From NCBI RefSeq assembly GCF_902498995.1, contig NZ_CABVLY010000004.1:62001-126000 (forward strand): a stretch of 64,000 nt of DNA, given 5' to 3'. Origin of the DNA: Burkholderia anthina. GTDB lineage: Bacteria; Pseudomonadota; Gammaproteobacteria; Burkholderiales; Burkholderiaceae. Position numbers and translations under genes: made by a program. Of the stretch, positions 17,758 to 25,579 are shown piece after piece. Below the pieces are notes generated by a model. The model searched no databases. It was not told the origin of the DNA and saw only the letters and a program-made list of their open reading frames with translations. Position 1 is the stretch's first letter; every line of letters starts with the position of its first letter.

Positions 17758-18282
17758 GTGCCAGTTCTGTATGGAGTAAGGCCTGCGGAGCCATTTTTCG
17801 CTAAATTTGAATCGGAGATTGGGTTCGGTATTCCGGCGGAATATGCGAATTTTTTGAGGAGGTGGAATGGATTGTTTATGGGTGGATTAGATTATCTGGA
17901 TCTCAATTTTTCGAGTGTCGATAATGGGATTATTTCTTTTGCCTCATTATTTGGGTTCGATGCAAGTAACGATAATTTTGATCTAATCGAGCAAAATAAA
18001 CGACTCAGGGGTGAGGTTGGATTCCTGAACGAGTTCTTCGTGATCGGCGATGATCCGGGGGGCAATTACTATGCTCTTGCGAAGTTCGATGACGTTCACA
18101 AGGTTCTTTATTGGGATAGAGCCCATCTGCATGTGGTCGACACTGCCAAGCCGGATTTTGCAGAAGTGGCCGAATGTGGCAACCTCTACTCTGTAGCAGA
18201 TGGATTCTCGGTATTTCTGGATAAGATCGTCGCTGGAACAAAGCACATGCAGTTCATCCCTCTCGAAGACTGGCCCGGCTAA
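17758..18282 (+). CDS. SMI1/KNR4 (SUKH) family immunity protein
   Basis: 174 aa from a GTG start preceded by 'gagga'. 'FAKFESEIGFGIPAEYANFLRRWNG' is the classic SUKH N-terminal signature (an E..LG..LP..Y..FL...NG pattern). 'FFVIGDDPGGNYYALAKFDDVHKVLYWDR' is the second characteristic block. SUKH proteins are broad immunity modules for nuclease toxins in T6SS, CDI and Rhs loci. No toxin gene adjoins it: the preceding endonuclease already has its own immunity gene. It may be an orphan immunity gene kept for defence, or the survivor of a lost fourth toxin cassette. Confidence 0.85.
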   Translation: MPVLYGVRPAEPFFAKFESEIGFGIPAEYANFLRRWNGLFMGGLDYLDLNFSSVDNGIISFASLFGFDASNDNFDLIEQNKRLRGEVGFLNEFFVIGDDPGGNYYALAKFDDVHKVLYWDRAHLHVVDTAKPDFAEVAECGNLYSVADGFSVFLDKIVAGTKHMQFIPLEDWPG

Positions 18283-18283
18283 A

Positions 18284-18302
18284 AAGCCGAATGTCGCGGC
18301 TT
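18284..18302 (+). terminator. Short hairpin after the SUKH gene
   Basis: aagccg (18284-18289), a 7-nt loop and cggctt (18297-18302) directly follow the stop codon. The stem is short and no T run follows, so this is only a weak terminator candidate for the end of the island transcript. Confidence 0.3.
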
Positions 18303-18463
18303 CGGGGAGGTTGCGGATATGGGCGCGAGGCGTCGAGCGGTGGCCGGTTCCAAAGTGGTCATGCGAGGCTATGTTTTGAGCCGAGGTTGATTGCGTCGTG
18401 TCGTACGGTCCGATTCGAACTTTCACGGATTGATTTGGCTGGGTCATGGTTTGAACAGGATGT

Positions 18464-18622
18464 ATGAGAGCATCAAGCGGAGCAGCAACGTTGTCGGTCG
18501 ATCAGCTGAAACGAATGCGCCAGGCGCTTCGCCCACATGGATTGAAGCGTCTGGAAACAGAATGGAAAGGTTGGCACGCGCAATATCGATTTCGATTTCA
18601 TTTGTTCTCGAACAGAGGTTAG
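18464..18622 (+). CDS. 52-codon ORF at the right island border, possible protein fragment
   Basis: ATG 18464 to TAG 18620-18622. The translation includes 'LKRMRQALRPHGLKRLETEWKG' split over basic and aromatic residues, then 'WHAQYRFRFHLFSNRG'. The 'L..EW.GW.A.YRFRF' pattern resembles single repeats of Burkholderia zinc-ribbon repeat proteins, where a Cys pair would follow; here the frame instead enters the 27-bp repeat and stops within it. I infer a truncated fragment of such a gene cut by the same event that placed the repeat. A real small protein cannot be excluded. Confidence 0.35.
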   Translation: MRASSGAATLSVDQLKRMRQALRPHGLKRLETEWKGWHAQYRFRFHLFSNRG

Positions 18623-18627
18623 TATCG
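18601..18627 (+). repeat. Right copy of the 27-bp direct repeat
   Basis: Matches 2486-2512 at 26 of 27 positions in the same orientation. Flanking bases on both sides differ from those of the left copy. It ends 38 bp before the next gene. Confidence 0.7.
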
Positions 18628-18665
18628 CGTAAGCCGGCCGGGCCGCTCGCCGCAGGCTGAAAGAT

Positions 18666-19562
18666 ATGTTGAACGGAAATACACCGGTTATGGCGATCAA
18701 CAGGCACGAAAAGCGCAGAGAAGATTCATCGTCGACGCGACGATACCCCCGCGACAGCAAAGGCAGGGGACGCGACTTTTACGTACAAACAGCGCTGGCG
18801 CTCACCCTGGCGCTCATTGCAAACTGCACGTTTGCCGCGAGCGATACGAGCGACAAGGACCAGCAAGCCGCATTACTCGCCCTGATGGGCAAAACCCCGG
18901 CCCCCGCTGACAACGTCAAAGGCTCCGCGCTGGCGCAATGGACGCACGGGCCGTCGAATTCGGGCCCGTTATGGGTCACGGCCGCATTGGTACAACGCCC
19001 GAATGAAGACGTCGAAGCGGCGCTATGGACCGGCATCCTGACCCGCGACGCTCACGGCTTTCACCTGCTTGCCAGCGACCGAAGCGAGCGTGTCGATACG
19101 TCGCCGATGCTATGGAATGCCTCGCTGACTATGGATCTTGTCCCTTACCGAATCAGCGATCAGGAAACCGCGTTCGGCGTGCGCTTCGACAATAACTACA
19201 CGTCAACCGCACATAGCGATACGACCGAGATGCTGAGCCTGTACCGCTATGCGGACGCTCGCGTGACGCCGGTCTTCACCGCGCTGACCGATTGGTCGAC
19301 CTATGACAAGGACGGCGCCAGGGATTGCACCGAGAAGAAGGCGGGGAAGGGCAAGGACCCGAGCGATGCGCAGCAGGATGCGTGCGATGCAGACAACACG
19401 ACGGCGGTTCACTACGCAGTGTCGTTCAGTCCGCGCAAGACGAACGGCCACTACGACCTCCTCGTGCGCCCCAAGGGCAACGCTGCGTTGGGCAAGTCCG
19501 CGCGCTTTACGTGGCGTGACGGAACTTATCAGCCGCGTCGATTCACGGGCGACTGGCACTGA
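18666..19562 (+). CDS. Secreted protein of unknown function
   Basis: Up to 298 aa. A hydrophobic segment 'VQTALALTLALIANCTFAASD' (about residues 40-60) looks like a signal peptide with an AxA cleavage site, but about 38 charged residues precede it, which is abnormal. Either the start lies inside or the native 5' end was replaced when the upstream repeat junction formed. The mature part has 'LLALMGKTPAPADNVKGSALAQWTHG', 'MLSLYRYADARVTPVFTALTDWSTYD' and a Lys/Asp-rich loop with Cys residues near 'DCTEKK' and 'DACDAD'. I recognise no domain. The convergent MFS gene begins 116 bp after its stop. Confidence 0.65.
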   Translation: MLNGNTPVMAINRHEKRREDSSSTRRYPRDSKGRGRDFYVQTALALTLALIANCTFAASDTSDKDQQAALLALMGKTPAPADNVKGSALAQWTHGPSNSGPLWVTAALVQRPNEDVEAALWTGILTRDAHGFHLLASDRSERVDTSPMLWNASLTMDLVPYRISDQETAFGVRFDNNYTSTAHSDTTEMLSLYRYADARVTPVFTALTDWSTYDKDGARDCTEKKAGKGKDPSDAQQDACDADNTTAVHYAVSFSPRKTNGHYDLLVRPKGNAALGKSARFTWRDGTYQPRRFTGDWH

Positions 19563-19677
19563 AACCGGTGCAACGTCATGAACGCCCGCAGCACGTTCTC
19601 GGGCAACCAGCATCCGACCGCGAACATTGAAAGTTCATCGCGGCCGGTAAGCTGGCATACCGATACATCGTCCTCAA

Positions 19678-21066
19678 TCAGCTTTGCGTAACCCCCGGGC
19701 TACCCACCGCCACCTCCGCGTCACTCGCCCCCGGCGCAACTTCCTCCAGCGCCTGCCGCCCCGTTTCAACCCGCAGCAGCCCGATCGCGACACACAGCAC
19801 GCCGAGCGTCGCGCTGACCATCGCGATCACGCCGGACACCCCGAACGCCTGATAAAGCGCCAAGGCCAGCGCAGGCGTCCCGATCGACGACATCCGCCCG
19901 GCCATCCCCGCCACACCGGTGCCACGCAACCGCACCTCGGTCGGAAACAGCTCTGGAATATAGCCGAACAACCCGAGCGTCGTGATCGTGTAGATCGCAC
20001 TGACGAGGCAGAACCCGACCAGAATGATCGCCGTCGTATCGCGCAACGACACGTACAGCCACCCGAGCGCGATACTGAGAATCGACGCAATGACGATCCC
20101 CCTCGCACGCCCGACCCGATCCGCGATCAGATACCCGATCAACCCGCCGACCGGCGACCCGATCGACATCAGGAACACGAACCCGAGCGACCTGACGACC
20201 GACAGCCCCTGCGTGACGAAAAACGTCGGCAGCCACGCGATAAAGCCGTAAAGCCCCACGTTGACGCCGATCGCGGTCAACGCGGCAACCGCCGTCCGCG
20301 CCCGCATCCCTCTCGAAAATAGCACCCCGAGCGGCACCTTCCCGACATGCAGATCGACGATGCGCCGCACCGGCGGCAGCGTGCCGACCTGCTTGCCGAC
20401 CTCCCGCTCGATCGCGGCAAGCGTCGCCTCGGCCTCGTCGAGCCGCCCGACCGATTCGAGCCAGCGCGGCGACTCCGGCATCCGCTTGCGCATGAACCAG
20501 ACCACCAGCGCGCCGACACCCGCCAGCGCAAACATGTAGCGCCAGCCGAGGTAAGGAATGATCCAGTACCCGGCAGCCAGCGCAGCAAAGAGTCCGCTAT
20601 TGGTGATGATCGCCAGCAACGACACCCACTTGCCACGCGTCTCGGGCGGCACGAATTCGGCCAGCGTGCCGGCCGCGACCACGAGCTCCGCGCCCAGACC
20701 AACGCCCATGACGAACCGCAACACGATCAACCACTCGATATCGGGCGCAAAGCACGCGGCGATCGACGCGAGCCCGAACACCGCGAGATTGAGCTGATAC
20801 GAATACCGCCGCCCGAGCCGGTCGCCGACGTAACCGGCGACGAACGCCCCGATCATCATCCCGACGAACGTCGACGACACGAACATCGCGCCATGCCGCA
20901 GATCGGTGAACCCGTCCTTGACCATCGCGGCGACCGAGCCGTTGGCGAGATAGATGTCGAACGCATCGAGGAACGCGCCACCGGCGATCAGTCCGAGTAT
21001 CTTCCAGTGAAACCTTGAAATGGGCAGCCGGTCGAGCCGGCCGGCGGCATTGACGGTATTCGCCAT
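19678..21066 (-). CDS. MFS transporter, metabolite/aromatic acid:H+ symporter type
   Basis: 462 aa with about twelve transmembrane helices. Signature loops are 'GDRLGRRYSYQLNL' between helices 2 and 3, 'RFVMGVGLGAELVVAAGTLAEFVPPETRGKW' in helices 4-5, and 'ADRVGRARGIV' in the second half. These place it in the sugar-transporter-like MFS families that carry organic acids with protons. It is the last gene of a leftward group with a CoA-transferase and an acyl-CoA dehydrogenase, so it probably imports the acid that the CoA-transferase activates. Its start is 102 bp from the CoA-transferase stop. Confidence 0.85.
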   Translation of the reverse strand: MANTVNAAGRLDRLPISRFHWKILGLIAGGAFLDAFDIYLANGSVAAMVKDGFTDLRHGAMFVSSTFVGMMIGAFVAGYVGDRLGRRYSYQLNLAVFGLASIAACFAPDIEWLIVLRFVMGVGLGAELVVAAGTLAEFVPPETRGKWVSLLAIITNSGLFAALAAGYWIIPYLGWRYMFALAGVGALVVWFMRKRMPESPRWLESVGRLDEAEATLAAIEREVGKQVGTLPPVRRIVDLHVGKVPLGVLFSRGMRARTAVAALTAIGVNVGLYGFIAWLPTFFVTQGLSVVRSLGFVFLMSIGSPVGGLIGYLIADRVGRARGIVIASILSIALGWLYVSLRDTTAIILVGFCLVSAIYTITTLGLFGYIPELFPTEVRLRGTGVAGMAGRMSSIGTPALALALYQAFGVSGVIAMVSATLGVLCVAIGLLRVETGRQALEEVAPGASDAEVAVGSPGVTQS

Positions 21067-21168
21067 GATGTCTCCAGTTGTGTGGCGCCCTCGCGTCTGT
21101 CGACCAGACGCGGAGCCGCTTCGATAGTTGGATGAGGAGCGCGCTGCGATCAGCGCGAAAGGGCCCGG

Positions 21169-22347
21169 TCAGACGGCGCCGGATGCATGCAACGTGCGAA
21201 TCTGTTCGTCGGCATAGCCGAGCTCGCGCAGCACGGCATCGGTGTGCTGGCCGAGCGCCGGCACCGGATCCATGCGCGGGTCGTCGGCCGGCCCGACACC
21301 GGGCGGCAGCAGGGCAGGGATCTCGCCGGCGGGCGTGCCGACCTGCGTCCAGCGATGCCGCGCGGCGAGCTGTTCATGCGTCCAGACACCGTGCATGTCG
21401 TTCATCCGTGCGTTTGCGATGCCGGCCTGGTCGAGCCGATCGATCACGTCGGCAGCGCTCAGCGTCGAGAACGCGCGCAAGATGAGGGCCGTGAGCGCAT
21501 CGCGATTCGCGACCCGGCGGCTGTTCGAACCGAAGCGCTCGTCCGCTGCCAGCTCGGGCATGCGGATCACGGTCTCGCAGAAGTGCTTCCATTCGCGCTC
21601 GTTCTGCAGCCCGAGCATCACGGTGTTGCCGTCGCCGGCCTTGAACGGGCCATACGGAAAGATCGTCGCGTGCGATGCGCCGGCCTGCCGCGGCGGCGTC
21701 TGGCCGTCGATCGCGTAGTAAAGCGGATAGCTCATCCACTCGACCATGCTTTCGAGCATCGACACGTCGATGTGCCGTCCGCGCCCGGTGCGTCCGCGCT
21801 CGATCAGCGCGGCGAGGATGTTGGTGTACCCGTACATGCCGGCGGCGATATCGGCGATCGAGCAACCGGCCTTGGCCGGTTGTCCTTCCGAACCGGTAAT
21901 GCTGAGGAATCCGGATTCACTCTGGATCAGCAGGTCATACGCCTTCTTGTCGCGAAACGGGCCGTCGAGCCCGTAGCCGGAAATGTCGCAGACGATCAGC
22001 CGCGGGTAGCGCTCGCGCAGCGTGTCGTAGTCGAGGCCGAGGCGCTGCGTCGCGCCGGGCGCGAGGTTCTGCACGAACACGTCGGCATCGGCGAGCAGCT
22101 TGTGCGCGACTTCGAGCGCGGCAGCCTGCTTGACGTCGAGCGTGATGCTTTCCTTCGAACGGTTGGTCCACACGAAGTGCGACGCGAGCCCCGACACGCG
22201 TTCGTCGTAGCCGCGCGCGAAATCGCCGACGCCCGGCCGCTCGACCTTGATCACGCGCGCGCCGAGATCCGCGAGCTGGCGCGTGCAGAACGGCGCGGCG
22301 ATCGCATGCTCGAACGTGACGACCTTGATTCCTTCCAGTGGGCGCAT
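21169..22347 (-). CDS. Family III CoA-transferase (CaiB/BaiF type)
   Basis: 392 aa, normal for the family. 'MRPLEGIKVVTFEHAIAAPFCTRQLADLGARVIKVERP' is the canonical N-terminus. 'WTNRSKESITLDVK' and 'FVQNLAPGATQRLGLDYDTL' follow; the Asp of 'KAYDLLIQSESGFLSITG' is the expected catalytic aspartate that forms the acyl anhydride. Such enzymes move CoA between carboxylic acids, often from succinyl-CoA. The ATG at 22347 gives the conserved start; the open frame upstream runs into the dehydrogenase gene. The 14-bp gap to that gene shows a shared operon. Confidence 0.88.
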   Translation of the reverse strand: MRPLEGIKVVTFEHAIAAPFCTRQLADLGARVIKVERPGVGDFARGYDERVSGLASHFVWTNRSKESITLDVKQAAALEVAHKLLADADVFVQNLAPGATQRLGLDYDTLRERYPRLIVCDISGYGLDGPFRDKKAYDLLIQSESGFLSITGSEGQPAKAGCSIADIAAGMYGYTNILAALIERGRTGRGRHIDVSMLESMVEWMSYPLYYAIDGQTPPRQAGASHATIFPYGPFKAGDGNTVMLGLQNEREWKHFCETVIRMPELAADERFGSNSRRVANRDALTALILRAFSTLSAADVIDRLDQAGIANARMNDMHGVWTHEQLAARHRWTQVGTPAGEIPALLPPGVGPADDPRMDPVPALGQHTDAVLRELGYADEQIRTLHASGAV

Positions 22348-22360
22348 GCTCGTCACCCCG

Positions 22361-23518
22361 TCAGAACGAACGCGGCAGGCCGAGGATGTGCTCGGCGACA
22401 TACGACAGGATCAGGTTCGTCGAGATCGGCGCGACCTGATACAGGCGCGTTTCGCGGAACTTGCGCTCGACGTCGTATTCGCACGCGAAACCGAAGCCGC
22501 CATGGAACTGCAGGCACGCATTCGCGGCTTCCCACGACGCATCGGCGGCGAGCAGCTTCGCCATGTTCGCCTGCGCGCCACACGGCTCGTGCGCGTCGAA
22601 CCGGCGCGCGGCCTCGAAGCGCATCAGGCTCGCGGCCTCGACGTTGATGAACGCGCGCGCGATCGGAAACTGCACGCCCTGGTTCTGGCCGATCGGGCGG
22701 CCGAACACGACGCGATCCTTCACGTACTGCGACACCTTGTCGACGAACCAGTAGCCGTCGCCGATGCATTCGGCGGCGATCAGCGTGCGCTCGGCGTTCA
22801 GCCCGTCGAGGATGTACTTGAAGCCCTGGCCCTCCTCGCCGATCAGGTTTTCGGCGGGGATCTCGAGGTTGTCGAAGAACAGCTCGTTGGTCTCGTGGTT
22901 GACCATGTTCGGGATCGGGCGAACCGTCATCCCGTTGCCGATCGCGTGATGCAGATCGACGATGAAGATCGACATCCCTTCGGACTTCTTCTTCACGTCC
23001 GACAGCGGCGTCGTGCGCGCGAGCAGGATCATCAGGTCGGAGTGCTGCACGCGCGAGATCCACACCTTCTGGCCGTTGATCACGTAGCGGTCGCCCTTGC
23101 GGACGGCGGTGGTCTTGATCTTCGTCGTATCGGTGCCGGTGGTCGGCTCGGTCACGCCCATCGACTGCAGGCGCAGTTCGCCGCTCGCGATCTTCGGCAG
23201 ATAGCGCTGCTTCTGTTCGGCCGAACCGTGACGCAGCAGCGTGCCCATGTTGTACATCTGGCCGTGACACGCGCCGGAGTTGCCGCCCGCGCGGTTGATT
23301 TCCTCCATGATCACCGACGCTTCGGTGAGGCCGAGGCCGGAGCCGCCGTATTCCTGCGGAATCAGCGCGGCGAGCCAGCCGGCTTGGGTCAGCGCATCGA
23401 CGAACGCTTCGGGATAGCCGCGCGCTTCGTCGATCTTGCGGAAATATTCCGCGGAAAACTGGCCGCACAGGTCGCGAACGGCTTCGCGAATGTCTTGATA
23501 CGCGTCGGTAGGATTCAT
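22361..23518 (-). CDS. Acyl-CoA dehydrogenase
   Basis: 385 aa. 'PQEYGGSGLGLTEASVIMEEI', 'MGVTEPTTGTDTTKIKTTA' (FAD/substrate loop), 'QKVWISRVQHSDLMILLART' and the C-terminal 'LQFHGGFGFACEYDVERKFRETRLYQVAPISTNLIL' are standard for FAD-dependent acyl-CoA dehydrogenases, which introduce an alpha-beta double bond and pass electrons to ETF. It sits between a CoA-transferase and a MaoC-like hydratase, giving an activate-oxidise-hydrate sequence for an acid whose identity is not visible. The start at 23518 follows the hydratase stop by 30 bp. Confidence 0.9.
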   Translation of the reverse strand: MNPTDAYQDIREAVRDLCGQFSAEYFRKIDEARGYPEAFVDALTQAGWLAALIPQEYGGSGLGLTEASVIMEEINRAGGNSGACHGQMYNMGTLLRHGSAEQKQRYLPKIASGELRLQSMGVTEPTTGTDTTKIKTTAVRKGDRYVINGQKVWISRVQHSDLMILLARTTPLSDVKKKSEGMSIFIVDLHHAIGNGMTVRPIPNMVNHETNELFFDNLEIPAENLIGEEGQGFKYILDGLNAERTLIAAECIGDGYWFVDKVSQYVKDRVVFGRPIGQNQGVQFPIARAFINVEAASLMRFEAARRFDAHEPCGAQANMAKLLAADASWEAANACLQFHGGFGFACEYDVERKFRETRLYQVAPISTNLILSYVAEHILGLPRSF

Positions 23519-23548
23519 CTTTCGTGTCGGGGAAATCGTGGGAATGGG

Positions 23549-24394
23549 TCAGGCGAGGGTGGCGCGGGCGGTCATGGTCAGCCAGCCGTCGTGGTCCTTC
23601 GCCCAGAGATCGATGGTCTTGCCGTCGTCGGCGACGCGGCCGCACACGCTGAACGCGTTGCCGAGGAAGGTCGGCCGCACGGCGCGATACGCGTATTCGG
23701 CGACCGTCGCGCCCGGCAGCGAGCGCGTCACGAGATCGAGCAGCAGCGTCGAGATCAGCGGGCCGTGCACGACGAGGTCCGGATAGCCTTCGACGTCGCG
23801 CACGTAGGTGCGGTCGTAGTGGATGCGATGGCCGTTGAAGGTCAGCGCGGAATAGCGGAACAGCAGCACTTCGTCCGGCGCGATGTCGCGCTGCCATTGC
23901 GCGTCGCCGGGCGCGGCCTTCGGCGCGGGCTCGGCGGCGCCGGGCGCGGGGGCGCCGCGATAGACGATGTCGTGTTCCTCGCGGATCGCGACTTCACCGG
24001 CGGATTCGATCACGTGCTCGACGGTGACGAAGCCGAGCGTGCCGGTGCGCCCTTCCTTGCGTTCGATCGACAGCACGCTCGACGTGCGCGTCGCGTGCTC
24101 GCCGATGAGCAGCGGGCGCTCGAACGTGAGCCGTCCGCCGGCCCACATGCGCCGCGGCAGCCCGAGATCGGGCAGGAAGCCGCCCTTGCGCGGATGGCCG
24201 TCGGGGCCGAGTTCGGACTGCTGCGCAATCGACCAGAAATACAGCCAGTGCCACGCGGGCAGCAGCGCGTCGCCGGTGGCGGGAACGATCGGATGATCGA
24301 GCGCGGCGGCGAACGCCACCGCACGTTCGGCACCGATCAGGTCGGTCTGGACCTGTTTGGCATCGTCGCTGGCATGCGACCCGGTTGCATTCAT
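23549..24394 (-). CDS. MaoC-like (FAS1-type dehydratase) acyl-CoA hydratase
   Basis: 281 aa from the ATG at 24394. The N-terminal half, with 'PAWHWLYFWSIAQQSELGPDGHPRKGGFLPDLGLPRRMWAGGRL', matches the double-hotdog proteins annotated as mesaconyl-C4-CoA hydratase or FAS1-like dehydratase. The C-terminal hotdog has 'FRYSALTFNGHRIHYDRTY' and 'PDLVVHGPLISTLLLDLV', where the H..D..Y and 'VVHGPL' segments form the hydratase active site. It is the first gene of the leftward operon and is divergent from a LysR gene. With the CoA-transferase and dehydrogenase it suggests breakdown of a branched or dicarboxylic acid (itaconate, methylsuccinate or mesaconate-like), which is inference. Confidence 0.8.
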   Translation of the reverse strand: MNATGSHASDDAKQVQTDLIGAERAVAFAAALDHPIVPATGDALLPAWHWLYFWSIAQQSELGPDGHPRKGGFLPDLGLPRRMWAGGRLTFERPLLIGEHATRTSSVLSIERKEGRTGTLGFVTVEHVIESAGEVAIREEHDIVYRGAPAPGAAEPAPKAAPGDAQWQRDIAPDEVLLFRYSALTFNGHRIHYDRTYVRDVEGYPDLVVHGPLISTLLLDLVTRSLPGATVAEYAYRAVRPTFLGNAFSVCGRVADDGKTIDLWAKDHDGWLTMTARATLA

Positions 24395-24494
24395 TGTCAC
24401 CTCCATCGCCGGTCGGGACGGCTGATTCGATTTCGATTGAAGTGACTTTAGGTGAAGCGCGGACGCAGCGGAAATACCGTTTGAATGTGCCGGT

Positions 24495-24511
24495 CATAGG
24501 GGTATCCTATG
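24495..24511. promoter_or_regulatory. LysR operator-like palindrome
   Basis: CATAGGGGTATCCTATG: 5-bp arms (CATAG/CTATG) around a 7-bp centre, with an inner ATAGG/CCTAT match and the T-N11-A spacing favoured by LysR regulators. It lies 24 bp before the LysR start and about 100 bp from the divergent operon start, a typical autoregulatory site. Confidence 0.55.
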
Positions 24512-24534
24512 ACTTTCGCGTCGACCGACCCGCC

Positions 24535-25485
24535 ATGGATATCCGCCAGCTCCGCTATTTCGTCAGCATCGTTGAATACGGGAGCCTCGGGAAAGCGGCA
24601 GAAAAACTGTTCGTCGCGCAGCCGTCGCTGAGCCAGCAGATCGCGAAGCTCGAAGGCGACATCGGCGTCACGCTGCTGGTGCGCAGCCCGCAGGGCGTGA
24701 AGCCGACGGCCGCCGGGCAGGCGCTCTACCGGCATGCGCGGCTCGTGCTCCGTCAGATGGAGCAACTGCGTCAGGAAGTGCGCGAAGGCGCGGGCAGCGA
24801 GTCGGGCACGGTCGCGGTGGGCTTTCCGACGACGATGACGTCGATCCTCGCGGTGCCGCTGTTCGAACGCGTGCGGGCACGCTATCCGGGCATCCGCCTG
24901 CAGTACATCGAAAGCATGAGCGGCTTCATCAGCGAGCTGCTGGCGAACGGGCGGCTCGACCTCGCGATCCTGTTCCGCGAATCGAACACGACGGGCGTGA
25001 CCGCGATGCCGCTGTTCGACGAAGTGCTGCATCTGCTCGGCGAGCCGGGCGGCACGGTGTCGTCGCGCGGCCGGACCTGCAGCCTCGCGTCGCTCGCCGG
25101 CGTACCGCTCGTCGCGCCGGGCGTGCAGAACGGGCTGCGCCTGCTGCTCGAGCGCACGTTCGCGCGCGAGGAGGTGCCGCTGAACATCATCGCGGATGTC
25201 GATTCGCTGCCGACGCTGATCTCGCTCGCGCAATCGGGCCATGCCTGCACGATCCTGCCTGCGTCGGCGCTGGCGCTGCGCGAACCGTCGAACCGGCCGA
25301 AAATGCGCCGGATCGTCGAACCCGAGATTCGCCGGCCCGCCAGCCTGTGCTGGTCGAATACGTCACCCGTCAATTCCGCGACGCTCGCCGTGCGGCAGAC
25401 GATCGTCGAGCTGATCGGCGAGCTGTCCGCAAACGGGACGTGGACGGGCATCACGCTGCGCGCGAACGATGCCGCGCCGTCGTGA
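24535..25485 (+). CDS. LysR-family regulator of the adjacent acyl-CoA operon
   Basis: 316 aa. The N-terminal winged helix-turn-helix is standard: 'MDIRQLRYFVSIVEYGSLGKAAEKL', 'VAQPSLSQQIAKLEGDIGVTLLVRS' and 'GVKPTAAGQALYRHARL'. The effector-binding domain begins near residue 90 ('GTVAVGFPTTMTSILAVPLF') and contains 'GRLDLAILFRES'. The 'QPSLSQQI' recognition helix groups it with CatR/CbbR/NAC-like members. It is divergent from the hydratase-dehydrogenase-CoA-transferase-MFS genes and has a palindromic site between them, so it most likely senses the substrate or an intermediate of that pathway. Confidence 0.9.
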   Translation: MDIRQLRYFVSIVEYGSLGKAAEKLFVAQPSLSQQIAKLEGDIGVTLLVRSPQGVKPTAAGQALYRHARLVLRQMEQLRQEVREGAGSESGTVAVGFPTTMTSILAVPLFERVRARYPGIRLQYIESMSGFISELLANGRLDLAILFRESNTTGVTAMPLFDEVLHLLGEPGGTVSSRGRTCSLASLAGVPLVAPGVQNGLRLLLERTFAREEVPLNIIADVDSLPTLISLAQSGHACTILPASALALREPSNRPKMRRIVEPEIRRPASLCWSNTSPVNSATLAVRQTIVELIGELSANGTWTGITLRANDAAPS

Positions 25486-25579
25486 TGCGGGGGATGAGGG
25501 CTTGGCCAGGCGACGGCAGGTCCGCGTCGGGCGGCGCCGGGGCGCGCGCCACGGCCGGCCGCCGACGGCAATGCACCGA

